Position numbers and translations under genes: made by a program
Assembly (NCBI RefSeq): GCF_005405925.1
Contig: NZ_BJHV01000001.1
Span: 4,216,001-4,280,000, forward strand
Origin: Streptomyces antimycoticus
GTDB taxonomy: Bacteria; Actinomycetota; Actinomycetes; Streptomycetales; Streptomycetaceae
Length of the DNA: 64,000 nucleotides
Reading direction: 5' to 3'
Notes under the pieces: generated by a model
The model's database searches: none
Told to the model about the DNA's origin: nothing
The model's input: the letters and a program-made list of their open reading frames with translations, nothing else
Shown: positions 9,724 through 18,613 of the stretch, piece by piece
How the letters are laid out: each line of letters opens with the position of its first letter
How positions within the stretch are numbered: position 1 is the stretch's first letter

Positions 9724-10941
9724 TCAGGACAGAAGGGTCCGTCCCAGCCAGTCGGAGCGGTCCCTCACACCGGGGAGCGCGAAGAAATAGCCGCCGCCGA
9801 AGGGGGTGATGTAGTCCACCAGCGGCTCCCCTCCAGACGCTTCTGCACAGTTTCGAACTGACGCACGAGATCCTGCTGATAGCAGCAGAACAGCAGCCCC
9901 ATGTCCAAGTTGCCGTTGGCGTCCATGCCCCGGTCGTAGTTGTAGGTACGGCGGAGTATGCGCTGGTCCTCGGTCCGGGCGGTGCGCGGATTGGCCATCC
10001 GGATATGGCTGTCCAGCGGGATGATGTCGCCCTTGGGGTCCTGTGCGTAGCGCGGGGTGTCGAACTCGTGCTGACCGTCCAGCGGGGCGCCCGAGTCCCG
10101 ATTGCGGCCGAACATGCGCTCCTGCTCGCTGATCGACACCCGGTCCCAGAACTCCACCAGCATCCGGATCAGCCGGACCACCTGATAGCTGCCGCCGGTC
10201 GTCCAGGCCGGCTCCGCGGAGTGGGCGCCCACCCACACCAGACGGTCCATCGCACGGGCGTCATCGGTGTCCGGATTGGCGGTGCCGTCCTTGAACCCCA
10301 TGTGGTTGCGCGGGGTGCCGGACGGGCGCGGCGGGCTGACGAAGCCGTCGACGCGCCAGCGGATCTGCAGCGCGCCCCGGGTGTGGCGGGCGATGTCGCG
10401 CAGCGCGTGCAGCACCGCGTCCGTGCTGTCCGCGCACAGCTGGAGGCTCAGATCGCCATGGCACCAGTCGGGGTCGAGATCGTCGTCGGGGAAGGACCGC
10501 ATCGCGGTCAGCCGCCGGGGCTTGCGGCCCCGCAGCCCGTACCGCTCGTCGAAGAGCGAGGCGCCCACGCTGACCGTCGCGGTCAGCCGGTCGGCGGCCA
10601 CCTGGGAACCCAGGGTGCCGGAGTCGGCGGGCGGAGCGGTGATCCCGACCGGGTCGGGGGTGCCTCCGGTGGTGAGGAAGCGGCACCGCTCGGTGAGCGT
10701 CCGGAAGGCGTCGGCCAGCTCCTTGCGCCCCTCGGCCATGGCGTCGAAGGCGATGAGCGCGGTGGCCCGCTGGGGCGGGGTGAGGATGCCGGCCTGATGG
10801 GCGCCGTGGAAGGGAACGCGGGTGGGCTTCTTCTCCCGCTCCTCCTCCTTCGCGGCCGCCGTGCCCCGGCCGCGCCCGCCACGGCGCCGACTGTGCCCCG
10901 GCCGCGCCCAGCAGAAAGCCCCTGCGCAGCACCTCGCTCAC
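9724..10941 (-). CDS. efeB: EfeB Dyp-type haem peroxidase, reading frame broken as sequenced
   Basis: Exported Dyp-type peroxidase partner of EfeO in ferrous iron or haem-iron uptake. The body shows [13 protein letters not shown], the Dyp haem/peroxidase signature (GxxDG), and [12 protein letters not shown]. As read, the frame is interrupted three times: after [15 protein letters not shown] (C-run 10896-10899), again before [11 protein letters not shown] (C-run 10864-10867), and after QKRLEG near the end (C-run 9828-9831), where the other frame continues [20 protein letters not shown]. Adding one base to each run restores a complete Tat-type signal, enzyme and C-terminus. All three are single-base losses in G/C runs, so sequencing error is likelier than decay. 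The GTG at 10941 overlaps the efeO stop (GTGA). Confidence 0.85.
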
Positions 10942-12185
10942 CGGGTCCTCCGCACATCCATCAGCGCCGCCACCTGCGCCAGCCGCTCCACCAGCGCGCC
11001 CGCGTCCGCGTTGAGCCGCTGGCGGCCGGTGCGGCTCAGCCGGTCCAGCGGGGTCCAGCGGTCCCCGTGGTGCGAGCGCTCCAGGGTCCGCTCGGTGCGG
11101 TCCAGCTCGCTCTTCAGCTCGGGCAGCCACGGGGCACGGGGCTTCAGCAGCGGCTCCAGCCGGGTCAGCACGGCCCGGGTGCCGTCGAGGTTGGCCCGCG
11201 CGGTGGCCAGATTGGTGCCGCTGCCGTAGTCGGTGCGGCCGGTCAGCTCGAACTGCACGGTGTTCTCCATGATTTCGTGCGCCCGCAGGCCCAGGTCGGC
11301 CGGGTCCATCCGCTCCTGCGGCCAGTCGTCCCGCAGCCCTCGGACGTCCTTGACGAGCCGGTCGGCGACCGGGCGCAGGGAGCTCGCGGACTGGCCGTGC
11401 CACAGGCCGTACTCGAGGCGGTGGAATCCGGTGAAGTCCGGGTCATGGACCCCGCCGGACAGCCCCGCCGTGGTGCCGTTGATGGCCCCGTCGGCGTCGC
11501 CGAAGGCACCGTAGGCGGCGCCCATCCGCTCGTACACCAGATGGGCGGGCAGCCAGGCCGCACGGGCCGTGGCCAGATCACCGCAGCGGATGGCCGAGCG
11601 CAGCGCGTCCGTGCGCCGCACCAGCTCGTCCATCCGGCCCGTCACCCACTTCTGGTAGGCGATGGTCGGCGGAATCAGATCCTGCTGGCCGACCGGAACC
11701 GCGGCCGGTCCGCCGCCCCGCGCCGGTCCGGGGACGGTGACGGTGGGTCCGGTGACCGCGTCCACGTCGTCGGGCAGGCAGACGAAGGCGTAGGAGCCGC
11801 CGCCGAGCGTGACGCTCAGCGGCCTGCTGGTGCCGGGGCCCAGGCCCTCCACCTCTCCATAGACGGCGCCGTTCGCCGGATCGGTGAGATAGACCTCCGC
11901 CGGTCTGCTGGAGGTGTTCCGCAGATCGAAGACCTGCTTGCCGCGGGTGGGGTCGGTCCAGCCACGGCCGCAGCCGCCCTCGGACACCTCCACGGAGGTG
12001 TGCCGAAGCCCGTCCGATGCCTTCGCGGGCACGCTTCCGCTCGCGGAGCGGTTCGCACCAGGGCCGTCCGAGGAGTCCCCGCCGACCGCCAGCACGCCGA
12101 TTCCGACGGCCGTGGCCACTGTCACCGCGCCGGCGACCAGCAGATAACGTGCCGGCGGGACCGGGGAGAGATGTTGGCGACGCAC
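10938..12185 (-). CDS. efeO: EfeO periplasmic-type iron-binding lipoprotein/imelysin-domain protein
   Basis: About 415 residues. One N-terminal membrane/signal segment (YLLVAGAVTVATAVGIGVLAV) is followed by a cupredoxin-like EfeO N-domain (to about residue 150) and an imelysin/peptidase-M75 domain with the metal motif HxxE in FHRLEYGLW near residue 252. EfeO binds iron at the cell surface and hands it to the EfeU permease with help from EfeB. Here efeB follows with a four-base overlap, but no efeU permease precedes it; the upstream gene is an unrelated racemase-family enzyme. Start is a GTG at 12185. Confidence 0.9.
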   Translation of the reverse strand: MRRQHLSPVPPARYLLVAGAVTVATAVGIGVLAVGGDSSDGPGANRSASGSVPAKASDGLRHTSVEVSEGGCGRGWTDPTRGKQVFDLRNTSSRPAEVYLTDPANGAVYGEVEGLGPGTSRPLSVTLGGGSYAFVCLPDDVDAVTGPTVTVPGPARGGGPAAVPVGQQDLIPPTIAYQKWVTGRMDELVRRTDALRSAIRCGDLATARAAWLPAHLVYERMGAAYGAFGDADGAINGTTAGLSGGVHDPDFTGFHRLEYGLWHGQSASSLRPVADRLVKDVRGLRDDWPQERMDPADLGLRAHEIMENTVQFELTGRTDYGSGTNLATARANLDGTRAVLTRLEPLLKPRAPWLPELKSELDRTERTLERSHHGDRWTPLDRLSRTGRQRLNADAGALVERLAQVAALMDVRRTR

Positions 12186-12324
12186 GGCTGCATGCTAGGC
12201 GCAGTCCGATAAGCGGAATGCCCTGATGGCGAAAGAGCAACATGGAATTCCGTCGGGATTCAGCTCCCCGTCACCAGCCCCTCGGCCACCGTGCCGCGCC
12301 CCTCCGCGGCCGGACCAGCCGCCG

Positions 12325-13080
12325 CTATCCGCCGCTCCGGGCGAAGAGCGTGCCCAGCCGGTCATGGACCGGATCACGGCCCAGCAGCCGCAGCCCCTCC
12401 CAGACCGTGACCTGGTTGGCCGTGAGCACCGGCTTGCCCAGCTCCGCCTCCAGATCCGGAATCCAGGCGGCGGTGTGCAGGGCGGTGTCCGGAAGGAGCA
12501 CCGCCTGGGCCTCGGGGTGGTCCCCGGCGCGGGCCAGCTCCAGCACCTCTTCCCGGCCCCAGGTGCCGACCTCCGCGGCCGTGATGATCCCGCTGCCGCG
12601 CATCGAGACCACCTCGGCGCCCGCCGCCTTCAAAAATGCCCTGAAGTAGTCGGCGACATCCTCCGGATAGGTGGCGGCGATGGCCACCCGCTCGGCGCCG
12701 AGCGCCTGCACCGCGTGCGCGAAGGCGAAGGAGGTGCTGGAGGCGGGCAATCCGGCCGTCTCGCCCAGCTCGCGCACCTGCTCATGGGCGCCCTCCCAGC
12801 CGAAGACGAAGCTGGCGCTGGTGCAGGCCCAGACCACGGCCCGGGCCCCGCGCTCGGCGAGCTCGGCGACCCCGGCCGCGAGGCGGGCCGCGGAACCCAT
12901 CTCCAGCAGGGCGTCCACCCGATGGGCGTCCTCCCCGATGTCGGTATGGACGAGGGGAAGCCGGACATCGCCGCTGTCGCCGCCGAGCATGCCTTCCAGG
13001 CGGGGGTATTCGTCCTCGGCGGAGTATCCGGGGTAGAGAAAGCCGACCGTGTCCGGGGCCGGGCGCGTCGAATCCACCAT
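12325..13080 (-). CDS. Asp/Glu racemase / maleate isomerase family protein, one catalytic Cys replaced
   Basis: About 251 residues of the Asp/Glu racemase superfamily (maleate cis-trans isomerase, arylmalonate decarboxylase, EutA). The first catalytic motif is intact (WACTSASFVFG, Cys near residue 87), but at the second site the sequence is LLPDTALHT, with Asp where two-Cys members have Cys. It therefore cannot use the usual two-Cys acid/base pair. ATG at 13080 follows AAGGAGG. A fully two-Cys paralogue lies immediately upstream on the same strand, and both sit beside the amidase and EhuBCDA-type transporter, suggesting a role in breaking down an imported carboxylate or amino-acid derivative. 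Confidence 0.8.
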   Translation of the reverse strand: MVDSTRPAPDTVGFLYPGYSAEDEYPRLEGMLGGDSGDVRLPLVHTDIGEDAHRVDALLEMGSAARLAAGVAELAERGARAVVWACTSASFVFGWEGAHEQVRELGETAGLPASSTSFAFAHAVQALGAERVAIAATYPEDVADYFRAFLKAAGAEVVSMRGSGIITAAEVGTWGREEVLELARAGDHPEAQAVLLPDTALHTAAWIPDLEAELGKPVLTANQVTVWEGLRLLGRDPVHDRLGTLFARSGG

Positions 13081-13256
13081 GACTGCCTCCTTACTGGCGG
13101 CCCCCGCGAGCGCCGCCCCCTGCACTGCTCTTACTTCTCCTACACCGCGGAGGCCCGGCGGGTTCCCGCCCGCCGGACAACTCCCTCGCGCAGGTGACGG
13201 GCCTGCCCTCCGCACCGGCGACAGACCTGCCCGCCACACCGGCGACGGATCGGCCG

Positions 13257-14279
13257 TCACACCGGCGACGGGCCGCCCGAATCGTCGAGGTAGGGACCCT
13301 CGCCGAGGCCGGTTCCGAAGCCCGGGTCGAGCCCGTCGGCCGGATCACCGTCCAGCCCGGGCGACGCCGCCCCGGCCAGCGCCGCCTCCGGCTCGTCCAC
13401 CGCGGCCTCGACCGCCTCCACGGCCTCGATCACCGATTCGACGACGGGATCCGTCACCGGGAGCGGGCGGCTCATCGGCGACACCGACATCCCCGCCGGA
13501 CCGGACCGGGCGAGCGGGTCCATCAGCGCCTGGTACGGCCCGACGGCCTCGGCGCCGATCGCCCGCAGCGCCGCCCACATCGTGACCTGGTTCGCTGACA
13601 GCACGGGCATCCGCAGCTCCGCCTCCAGCTGCGGAATCACGTCGTAGGTCGGCAGATTGGTGCAGCTGATGAAGAGCGCGTCGGTCGCCCCGACCACCGC
13701 CTGCCGGGCCATGTCGACCACGTCGCGGTACGGCACCTTCCAGATGTGCCGGGTCAGGCCGAGGTACGCCCGTCCGGTGACGGTCATCCCGCCCTCGGCG
13801 AGATACTCCTCGAGCGAGTCGGTGACCGACCGGGTGTACGGCGTCACCACCGCGATCCGCCGGGCGCCGATCTCCCGCAGCGCCTCCAGCAGCGCGCCCG
13901 AGGTGGTCAGCGACGGAATCTCACCCGCCTGGGACATGGCCGCGCACATCGCGCGCTCACCGGCCACACCGCCGACGAAGCTGCCCGAGGTGCAGGCGTA
14001 CGCCACCACTTCCGGTGCGACGGCCGCCAGCGCCTGCACGGCGTCGTGCAAGGTCTCGTGTTCGCTCACGAGCCGGGCCAGGTCGAGGCTGACCTCGACG
14101 GGTACGAACGGGGTACGGGTGAGGTGCAGGGAGACCTCATCGGGTACCCAGCGCCATAGTTCACGATCGAGTGCGAAGTCGAACGGTGCCACCACACCCA
14201 CGCCGCGCTGCGGCTGTGGGCCACCCAGAAAAGAGACGTCCAAAGCGAGCCCCAATACGGAACGGAGGGACTGGACCAT
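13257..14279 (-). CDS. Asp/Glu racemase / maleate isomerase family protein
   Basis: About 340 residues. Both catalytic cysteines of the family are present: YACTSGSF near residue 93 and FISCTNLPT near 205, and ANQVTMWAALR follows as in maleate isomerases and EutA. The last 80 or so residues form an acidic, Ala/Glu/Gly-rich tail (VESVIEAVEAVEAAVDEPEA) not needed for the fold. The chosen ATG at 14279 has no strong ribosome site, so the true start may lie a little inside. It is divergent from the 2-hydroxyacid dehydrogenase and 176 bases ahead of its one-Cys paralogue. Confidence 0.8.
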   Translation of the reverse strand: MVQSLRSVLGLALDVSFLGGPQPQRGVGVVAPFDFALDRELWRWVPDEVSLHLTRTPFVPVEVSLDLARLVSEHETLHDAVQALAAVAPEVVAYACTSGSFVGGVAGERAMCAAMSQAGEIPSLTTSGALLEALREIGARRIAVVTPYTRSVTDSLEEYLAEGGMTVTGRAYLGLTRHIWKVPYRDVVDMARQAVVGATDALFISCTNLPTYDVIPQLEAELRMPVLSANQVTMWAALRAIGAEAVGPYQALMDPLARSGPAGMSVSPMSRPLPVTDPVVESVIEAVEAVEAAVDEPEAALAGAASPGLDGDPADGLDPGFGTGLGEGPYLDDSGGPSPV

Positions 14280-14450
14280 TGGCCAGAGGTTGCGATGGAG
14301 AGAGACCGGCCTACTGCCGGGGACGCCGGGACAGATGCCGTTGTTGACGACGGTAGTTTCCGCTGCCTAGCGTGGTCAATCCTCAAACTGAGGCGCCTGC
14401 CCCTCCTTCTTCAGGCAAACCCATCCACGTTTCGAAACGGTTTCCCGCCT

Positions 14451-15396
14451 ATGTCCGAAAGCACAGTTGTCGTCTTCGGCGACCAGCCGCCGGTCCACCT
14501 GGACCGGGTGGCCGACCGGGCGAAGGTACTTGTCTGCGACGAGAATTCGCTCCCCAGGCACTCCCTGCCGCGGATGTGCTCCTGGTCTGGGACTTCACCT
14601 CCGACGCGGTCCGCGACGCCTGGCCCGGTGAGGGCCACCGGCCGGCCTGGGTCCATACCGCGAGCGCGGGGGTCGACCGGCTGCTCTGCCCCGAACTCGT
14701 CACGTCCGACACGGTGTTGACCAATGCCCGAGGGGTCTTCGAGCAGCCGATCGCCGAGTATGTGGCCGGCCTGGTGATCTCCATGGCCAAGGACTTCCAC
14801 GGCACCTGGGAGCTGCAGCGGCAGCGCCGCTGGCAGCACCGGGAAACGATGCGGCTGGCCGGTACGCGCGCCGTGGTCGTGGGCGCGGGCCCATCGGCCG
14901 GGCGATCGACTCCACCCTGGCCTCGCTCGGCGTGGTGGTCGACCTGGTCGGCCGCACCGCGCGGCCGGGCGTGCGCGGCGGCGACGAGCTGCCCGAGCTG
15001 CTTCCCTCGGCCGACTGGGTGGTGTGCGCGGCGCCGCTCACCGACGCCACCCGCGGCATGTTCGACCGGACGATCTTCGACCGGATGAAGTCCACCGCCC
15101 GGTTCATCAACGTCGGCCGCGGCCCCCTGGTCGTCGAGAAGGACCTTACGGCGGCCCTGGTGGCCCGCCGGATCGGCGGCGCGGCTCTGGATGTCTTCGA
15201 ACACGAGCCGCTGGCCTCGGACGATCCCCTGTGGGACGTGCCGGGGCTGTTCATCTCGCCCCATATGAGCGGCGACACGGTCGGGTGGCGCGACCATCTG
15301 GCCGACCAGTTCCAGGACAACTACGAGCGCTGGTGCGCGGGCGAGCCACTGCTCAACATCGTCGACAAACGCCTCGGGTACGTACCGGTGGACTGA
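14451..15396 (+). CDS. D-2-hydroxyacid dehydrogenase, frame broken twice as sequenced
   Basis: NAD(P)-dependent D-2-hydroxyacid dehydrogenase. Across three frames the full family pattern appears: the catalytic-domain segment WVHTASAGVDRLL, the nucleotide-binding VVVGAGPIGRAI, the catalytic Arg region FINVGRGPLV, the Glu in LDVFEHEPL and the His in LFISPHMSGD. As read, the frame shifts at the C-run 14552-14555 and at 14890-14892; adding one C at each site gives a continuous protein of about 315 residues. Both look like homopolymer losses. It is followed 25 bases later by the amidase and probably shares its operon. The physiological keto or hydroxy acid is unknown. Confidence 0.78.
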
Positions 15397-15421
15397 TCGC
15401 AGGACCTGAACGGAGAGCCGG

Positions 15422-16837
15422 ATGACGGACATGCACAACCTGACAGCCGTTCAACTCATCGAGCGCTATGCCTCCGGCGAGCTCTCCCCGGTCGAGGCGA
15501 CCCGTGCCGTCCTCCACCGGATCGAGCAGATACAGCCGGAGGTGAACGCCTTCAGCCGGGTGGACGCCGAGGGCGCGCTGCGGCAGGCGGAGGAGTCCGC
15601 CGAGCGGTGGCGGCGCGGGACCCCCGCGGGCCTGGTGGACGGCGTTCCGGTGTCGGTGAAGGACATCCTGCTGCTGCGTGGCGCGCCCACGCTGCGCGGT
15701 TCGCGGACCGTACGGCCCGAGGGCCAGGCGTGGGACGAGGACGCGCCCTCGGTGGCGCGGCTGCGCGAGCACGGCGCGGTGTTCGTGGGCAAGACGACGA
15801 CCCCGGAGTTCGGCTGGAAGGGTGTCACCGACAGCCCGGTCTACGGGGTCACCGGCAATCCGTACGACCCTCAGCGGACCGCGGGCGGCTCCAGTGGCGG
15901 CAGCGCGGCCGCGGTCGCGCTGGGCGCGGGTCCGCTGAGCCTGGGGACGGACGGCGGGGGTTCGGTCCGTATCCCGGCGTCCTTCTGCGGCATCTTCGCG
16001 TTGAAACCCACCTATGGGCGGGTTCCGCTCTATCCGGCGAGCGCCTTCGGCACCCTGGCCCATGTGGGGCCGATGACCCGGGACGCGGCGGACGCGGCGC
16101 TGCTGATGGATGTGATCTCCGGTCCGGACTGGCGCGACTGGTCCCAGCTGGCGCCCTCCGGGGGCGGCTTCCAGGAGGCGCTCGCCCCCGGCGGGGGCGG
16201 GGTGGACGGGCTGCGGGTGGCCTACAGCCCCTCGCTCGGCGGTGCGGCCGTGGTCGACCCGGAGGTGGCCGCGGCGGTGCGGCGGGCGGTGGATCTGCTG
16301 GCGGAGCTGGGCGCCGTGGTCGAGGAGATCGACCCGGGGTTCGAGGATCCGGTGGAGGCGTTCCACACGCTGTGGTTCAGCGGCGCGGCCCGGGTGGTGC
16401 AGCCGCTGGGGGCGGAGGACTGGGAGCTGCTGGATCCGGGGCTGCGCGAGATCTGCGCCCAAGGGGCGGCGTACAGCGCGCTGGACTATCTGGCGGCCGT
16501 GGATGTGCGGATGGCCCTGGGCCATGCGATGGGACGGTTCCACTCCGCGTACGACCTGCTGGTCACCCCGACGCTGCCGATCACCGCGTTCGAGGCGGGG
16601 GTCGAGGTGCCCAAGGGCTCGGAGCACACCCGGTGGACGGGTTGGACGCCGTTCACCTACCCGTTCAACCTGACCCAGCAGCCCGCGGCGTCGGTGCCGT
16701 GCGGCCTCAGTGGCGCGGGTCTGCCGATCGGGGTGCAGCTGGTGGGCGCGCGCCACGCGGACGCGCTGGTGCTGCGGGCGGCGCATGCGCTGTTCGAGGC
16801 CGGGCTGGCCGACGCGGTGCGCCCCGCGGCGGCCTGA
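15422..16837 (+). CDS. amidase-signature family amidase
   Basis: About 471 residues, normal length for the amidase signature family, which hydrolyses carboxamides to acid and ammonia. The Ser-cisSer-Lys triad is visible: Lys in PVSVKDILL, the glycine/serine run TAGGSSGGSAAAVALG and the nucleophile region GTDGGGSVRIPASFCG. The ATG at 15422 follows CGGAGAGCC. The gene sits between the hydroxyacid dehydrogenase and, convergently, the DUF3830 gene, in a locus with an EhuBCDA-type importer, so it likely opens or deamidates an imported nitrogenous compound. Substrate is inferred only from context. Confidence 0.9.
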   Translation: MTDMHNLTAVQLIERYASGELSPVEATRAVLHRIEQIQPEVNAFSRVDAEGALRQAEESAERWRRGTPAGLVDGVPVSVKDILLLRGAPTLRGSRTVRPEGQAWDEDAPSVARLREHGAVFVGKTTTPEFGWKGVTDSPVYGVTGNPYDPQRTAGGSSGGSAAAVALGAGPLSLGTDGGGSVRIPASFCGIFALKPTYGRVPLYPASAFGTLAHVGPMTRDAADAALLMDVISGPDWRDWSQLAPSGGGFQEALAPGGGGVDGLRVAYSPSLGGAAVVDPEVAAAVRRAVDLLAELGAVVEEIDPGFEDPVEAFHTLWFSGAARVVQPLGAEDWELLDPGLREICAQGAAYSALDYLAAVDVRMALGHAMGRFHSAYDLLVTPTLPITAFEAGVEVPKGSEHTRWTGWTPFTYPFNLTQQPAASVPCGLSGAGLPIGVQLVGARHADALVLRAAHALFEAGLADAVRPAAA

Positions 16838-16895
16838 GGCGCCTGACACGCGCGGCCGGGGCCGGGGCGGAGCCGCCCCGGGCCGGTCCGTGCGC

Positions 16896-17078
16896 TACGC
16901 CGAGCGGAAGCCGAGGGCCGCCGCCCGGCGAAAGCTGAAGCTCTCGGCCCGGCGGAAACCAACGGCCCCACCCAGCGGAAACCAACGGCCCCGCCCGGCG
17001 GAAACCAACGGCCCCCGCCCGGCGGAAGCCGAGAGCTACGCCCGGCGAGAGCCGAGGTCTACGCCCGGCGGAAGCTGA
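16896..17078 (-). repeat. degenerate ~23-base tandem array derived from the DUF3830 gene tail
   Basis: About eight imperfect copies of a 22-24 base unit with the core CCCGGCGGAAGCC lie between the convergent amidase and DUF3830 genes. Read on the minus strand each unit resembles the end of the DUF3830 gene (CTTCCGCCGGGCG, often followed by TAG), and the last unit is the gene's own 3' end. Three central copies are nearly identical. Confidence 0.75.
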
Positions 17079-17568
17079 GGGTCTCCCCCAGCGCCCCGGC
17101 GCGCCACAGGTCCTGGCAGGCGTCGGCCATCCGGTCGAGGCCGTCGACCACCGAGCCCCAGACGATCCCGGGCACCCAGCCCGCGTCGCCGTTGATCAGC
17201 AGGTTGTTCCGCTCGTAGAAGAGCGCCAGGTCGACGACCTGCTGCCGTCCCTGGTGCTTGGCGTCGGTCTCGTATCCGTACGACTTGGTCCCGAGCTGGG
17301 TGTCCGTGAAGGTGAAGTAACACAGGTCACCGGGGATCGGGGTGATCGTCGGGTTCTCCAGGGGCGGCTCCTCGGGAGCGAAGGGGGGCAGCAGCGCATA
17401 GATCTCATTGCGCGCGTACTTCGCGTGATATACGTCACCCCCCAGCGGTAGCGCGTTCCACACCGCCTCGCAGGTGATCGGCGCACGCTCGTCAAGGAGC
17501 TTGGCCGTGCAGCTCACCCCGCGCTTCTCGAGCGAGACCTCGATGAACCGGTCGGCTCGGTCAACCAT
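17059..17568 (-). CDS. DUF3830 (cyclophilin-like fold) protein
   Basis: About 169 residues matching the DUF3830 pattern: an N-terminal VDRFIEVSLEK-like strand, CEAVWNALPL, GDLCYFTF and a C-terminal LFYERNNLL followed by a GWVPGIVWG segment. Members have a cyclophilin-like beta-barrel and commonly sit next to amino-acid or ectoine-type ABC transporters; no reaction is known. It is transcribed divergently from the ABC transporter operon, with 121 bases between them. The end of the gene is repeated several times downstream. No membrane segment or signal peptide. Confidence 0.82.
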   Translation of the reverse strand: MVDRADRFIEVSLEKRGVSCTAKLLDERAPITCEAVWNALPLGGDVYHAKYARNEIYALLPPFAPEEPPLENPTITPIPGDLCYFTFTDTQLGTKSYGYETDAKHQGRQQVVDLALFYERNNLLINGDAGWVPGIVWGSVVDGLDRMADACQDLWRAGALGETLSFRRA

Positions 17569-17689
17569 CGACTTTCCTCCAGGTCGCTTCGGAACCAGTC
17601 CTGCCGTAGGGGGCCTACCCAGGCATCGGCTGTATCAAGGGCCGGAAACAGCCTGCATACATTTGCTGGAGTCGGGTAGCCGCGCGCCC

Positions 17690-18613
17690 ATGGCTCCACC
17701 ACGTGCGAAAGACACCGATAGCAGAGAAATAGCGAAAATGGGACCCAGTCGCCGCTCTCTTCTGGCCGGCGGCGCGGCCCTGGGTCTGCTGGGCGCGGCC
17801 GGCTGCAGCCGGGTGTCCGGCTCCGGCGCCGAGGACGGGGGCAATCTGCTGGAGCGACTGCGGTCGCAAGGCACGGTCCGACTGGGAATAGCGGGGGAGA
17901 TCCCATTCGGCTATATCGACAAAAACGGTGAGTTCACCGGCGAGGCGCCGGAGATCGCGAAGGTCATCTTCAAGCGGCTGGGGGTGCCCAAGGTCCAGCC
18001 GGTGCCGACCGAGTTCGGCTCGCTCATCCCGGGACTTCGCTCGCAGCAGTTCGACGTGGTCTCGGCGGGGATGTACATCAACCCGGACCGCTGCGCCCAG
18101 GTGATCTTCTCCGACCCCGACTACCGCATGCGTGACGCGTTCATCGTGCGCAAGGGGAACCCCAAGAACCTCCACAACTACGAGGACATCGTCAAGCAGA
18201 AGGCCAAAATGGCCACCGGTACCGCATATGCCGAGATCGGCTACGCGGAGGCCGTCGGGATCAAGCAGAGCGACATGCTGATCCTCCCCGACCAGCTCGC
18301 CGGGCTGCTGGCCGTGGAACAGGGCCGGGCCGATGTCTTCGCGGGCACGACCGTGACCGTCCACAACGTGGTGAAGCAGCGGAACAGCCAGCGGGCCGAG
18401 GCCACCGAGCCGTTCCAGGCGTACGTCGACGGCAAACCGGACATCGGTGCCGGCGGCTTCGCCTTCCGGCCGGAGGAGACCAAGCTCCGGGACGCCTTCA
18501 ATGTCGAGTTGCACAAGATGAAGAAGAGCGGCGAGCTGTTGCGCATCGTGCGGCCCTTCGGCTTCACCAAGGAAGAGATGACCGATCTGACCGCCAAGGA
18601 GCTGTGCTCATGA
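17690..18613 (+). CDS. ehuB: EhuB-like substrate-binding lipoprotein of an amino-acid/ectoine ABC transporter
   Basis: About 307 residues. A twin-Arg start (SRRSLLAGG) leads into a lipobox LGAAGC, so it is a lipoprotein on the outer membrane face. The rest is a family-3 solute-binding protein: RLGIAGEIPFGYIDKNGEFTG, QFDVVSAGMYINPDRC and FSDPDYRM resemble EhuB, which binds ectoine and hydroxyectoine. Start at the ATG 17690 is uncertain; an ATG at 17738 directly before the twin-Arg signal is possible. The stop overlaps the next gene (ATGA), so it heads a four-gene operon. Ligand assignment comes from family resemblance and gene order. Confidence 0.85.
   Translation: MAPPRAKDTDSREIAKMGPSRRSLLAGGAALGLLGAAGCSRVSGSGAEDGGNLLERLRSQGTVRLGIAGEIPFGYIDKNGEFTGEAPEIAKVIFKRLGVPKVQPVPTEFGSLIPGLRSQQFDVVSAGMYINPDRCAQVIFSDPDYRMRDAFIVRKGNPKNLHNYEDIVKQKAKMATGTAYAEIGYAEAVGIKQSDMLILPDQLAGLLAVEQGRADVFAGTTVTVHNVVKQRNSQRAEATEPFQAYVDGKPDIGAGGFAFRPEETKLRDAFNVELHKMKKSGELLRIVRPFGFTKEEMTDLTAKELCS

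Noticed and set aside
9724..10941. Calling efeB a true pseudogene
   Set aside because: All three breaks are one-base losses in G/C runs and the rest is perfectly preserved; error is more likely.
13090..13256. A short coding region between the two racemase-family genes
   Set aside because: Only short repeats of an ACACCGGCGACGG-like unit and shadow frames are present; no conserved protein.
16896..17078. A CRISPR array at the short tandem repeats
   Set aside because: Units are directly adjacent with no unique spacers, degenerate, and derived from the neighbouring gene tail; no cas genes are present.
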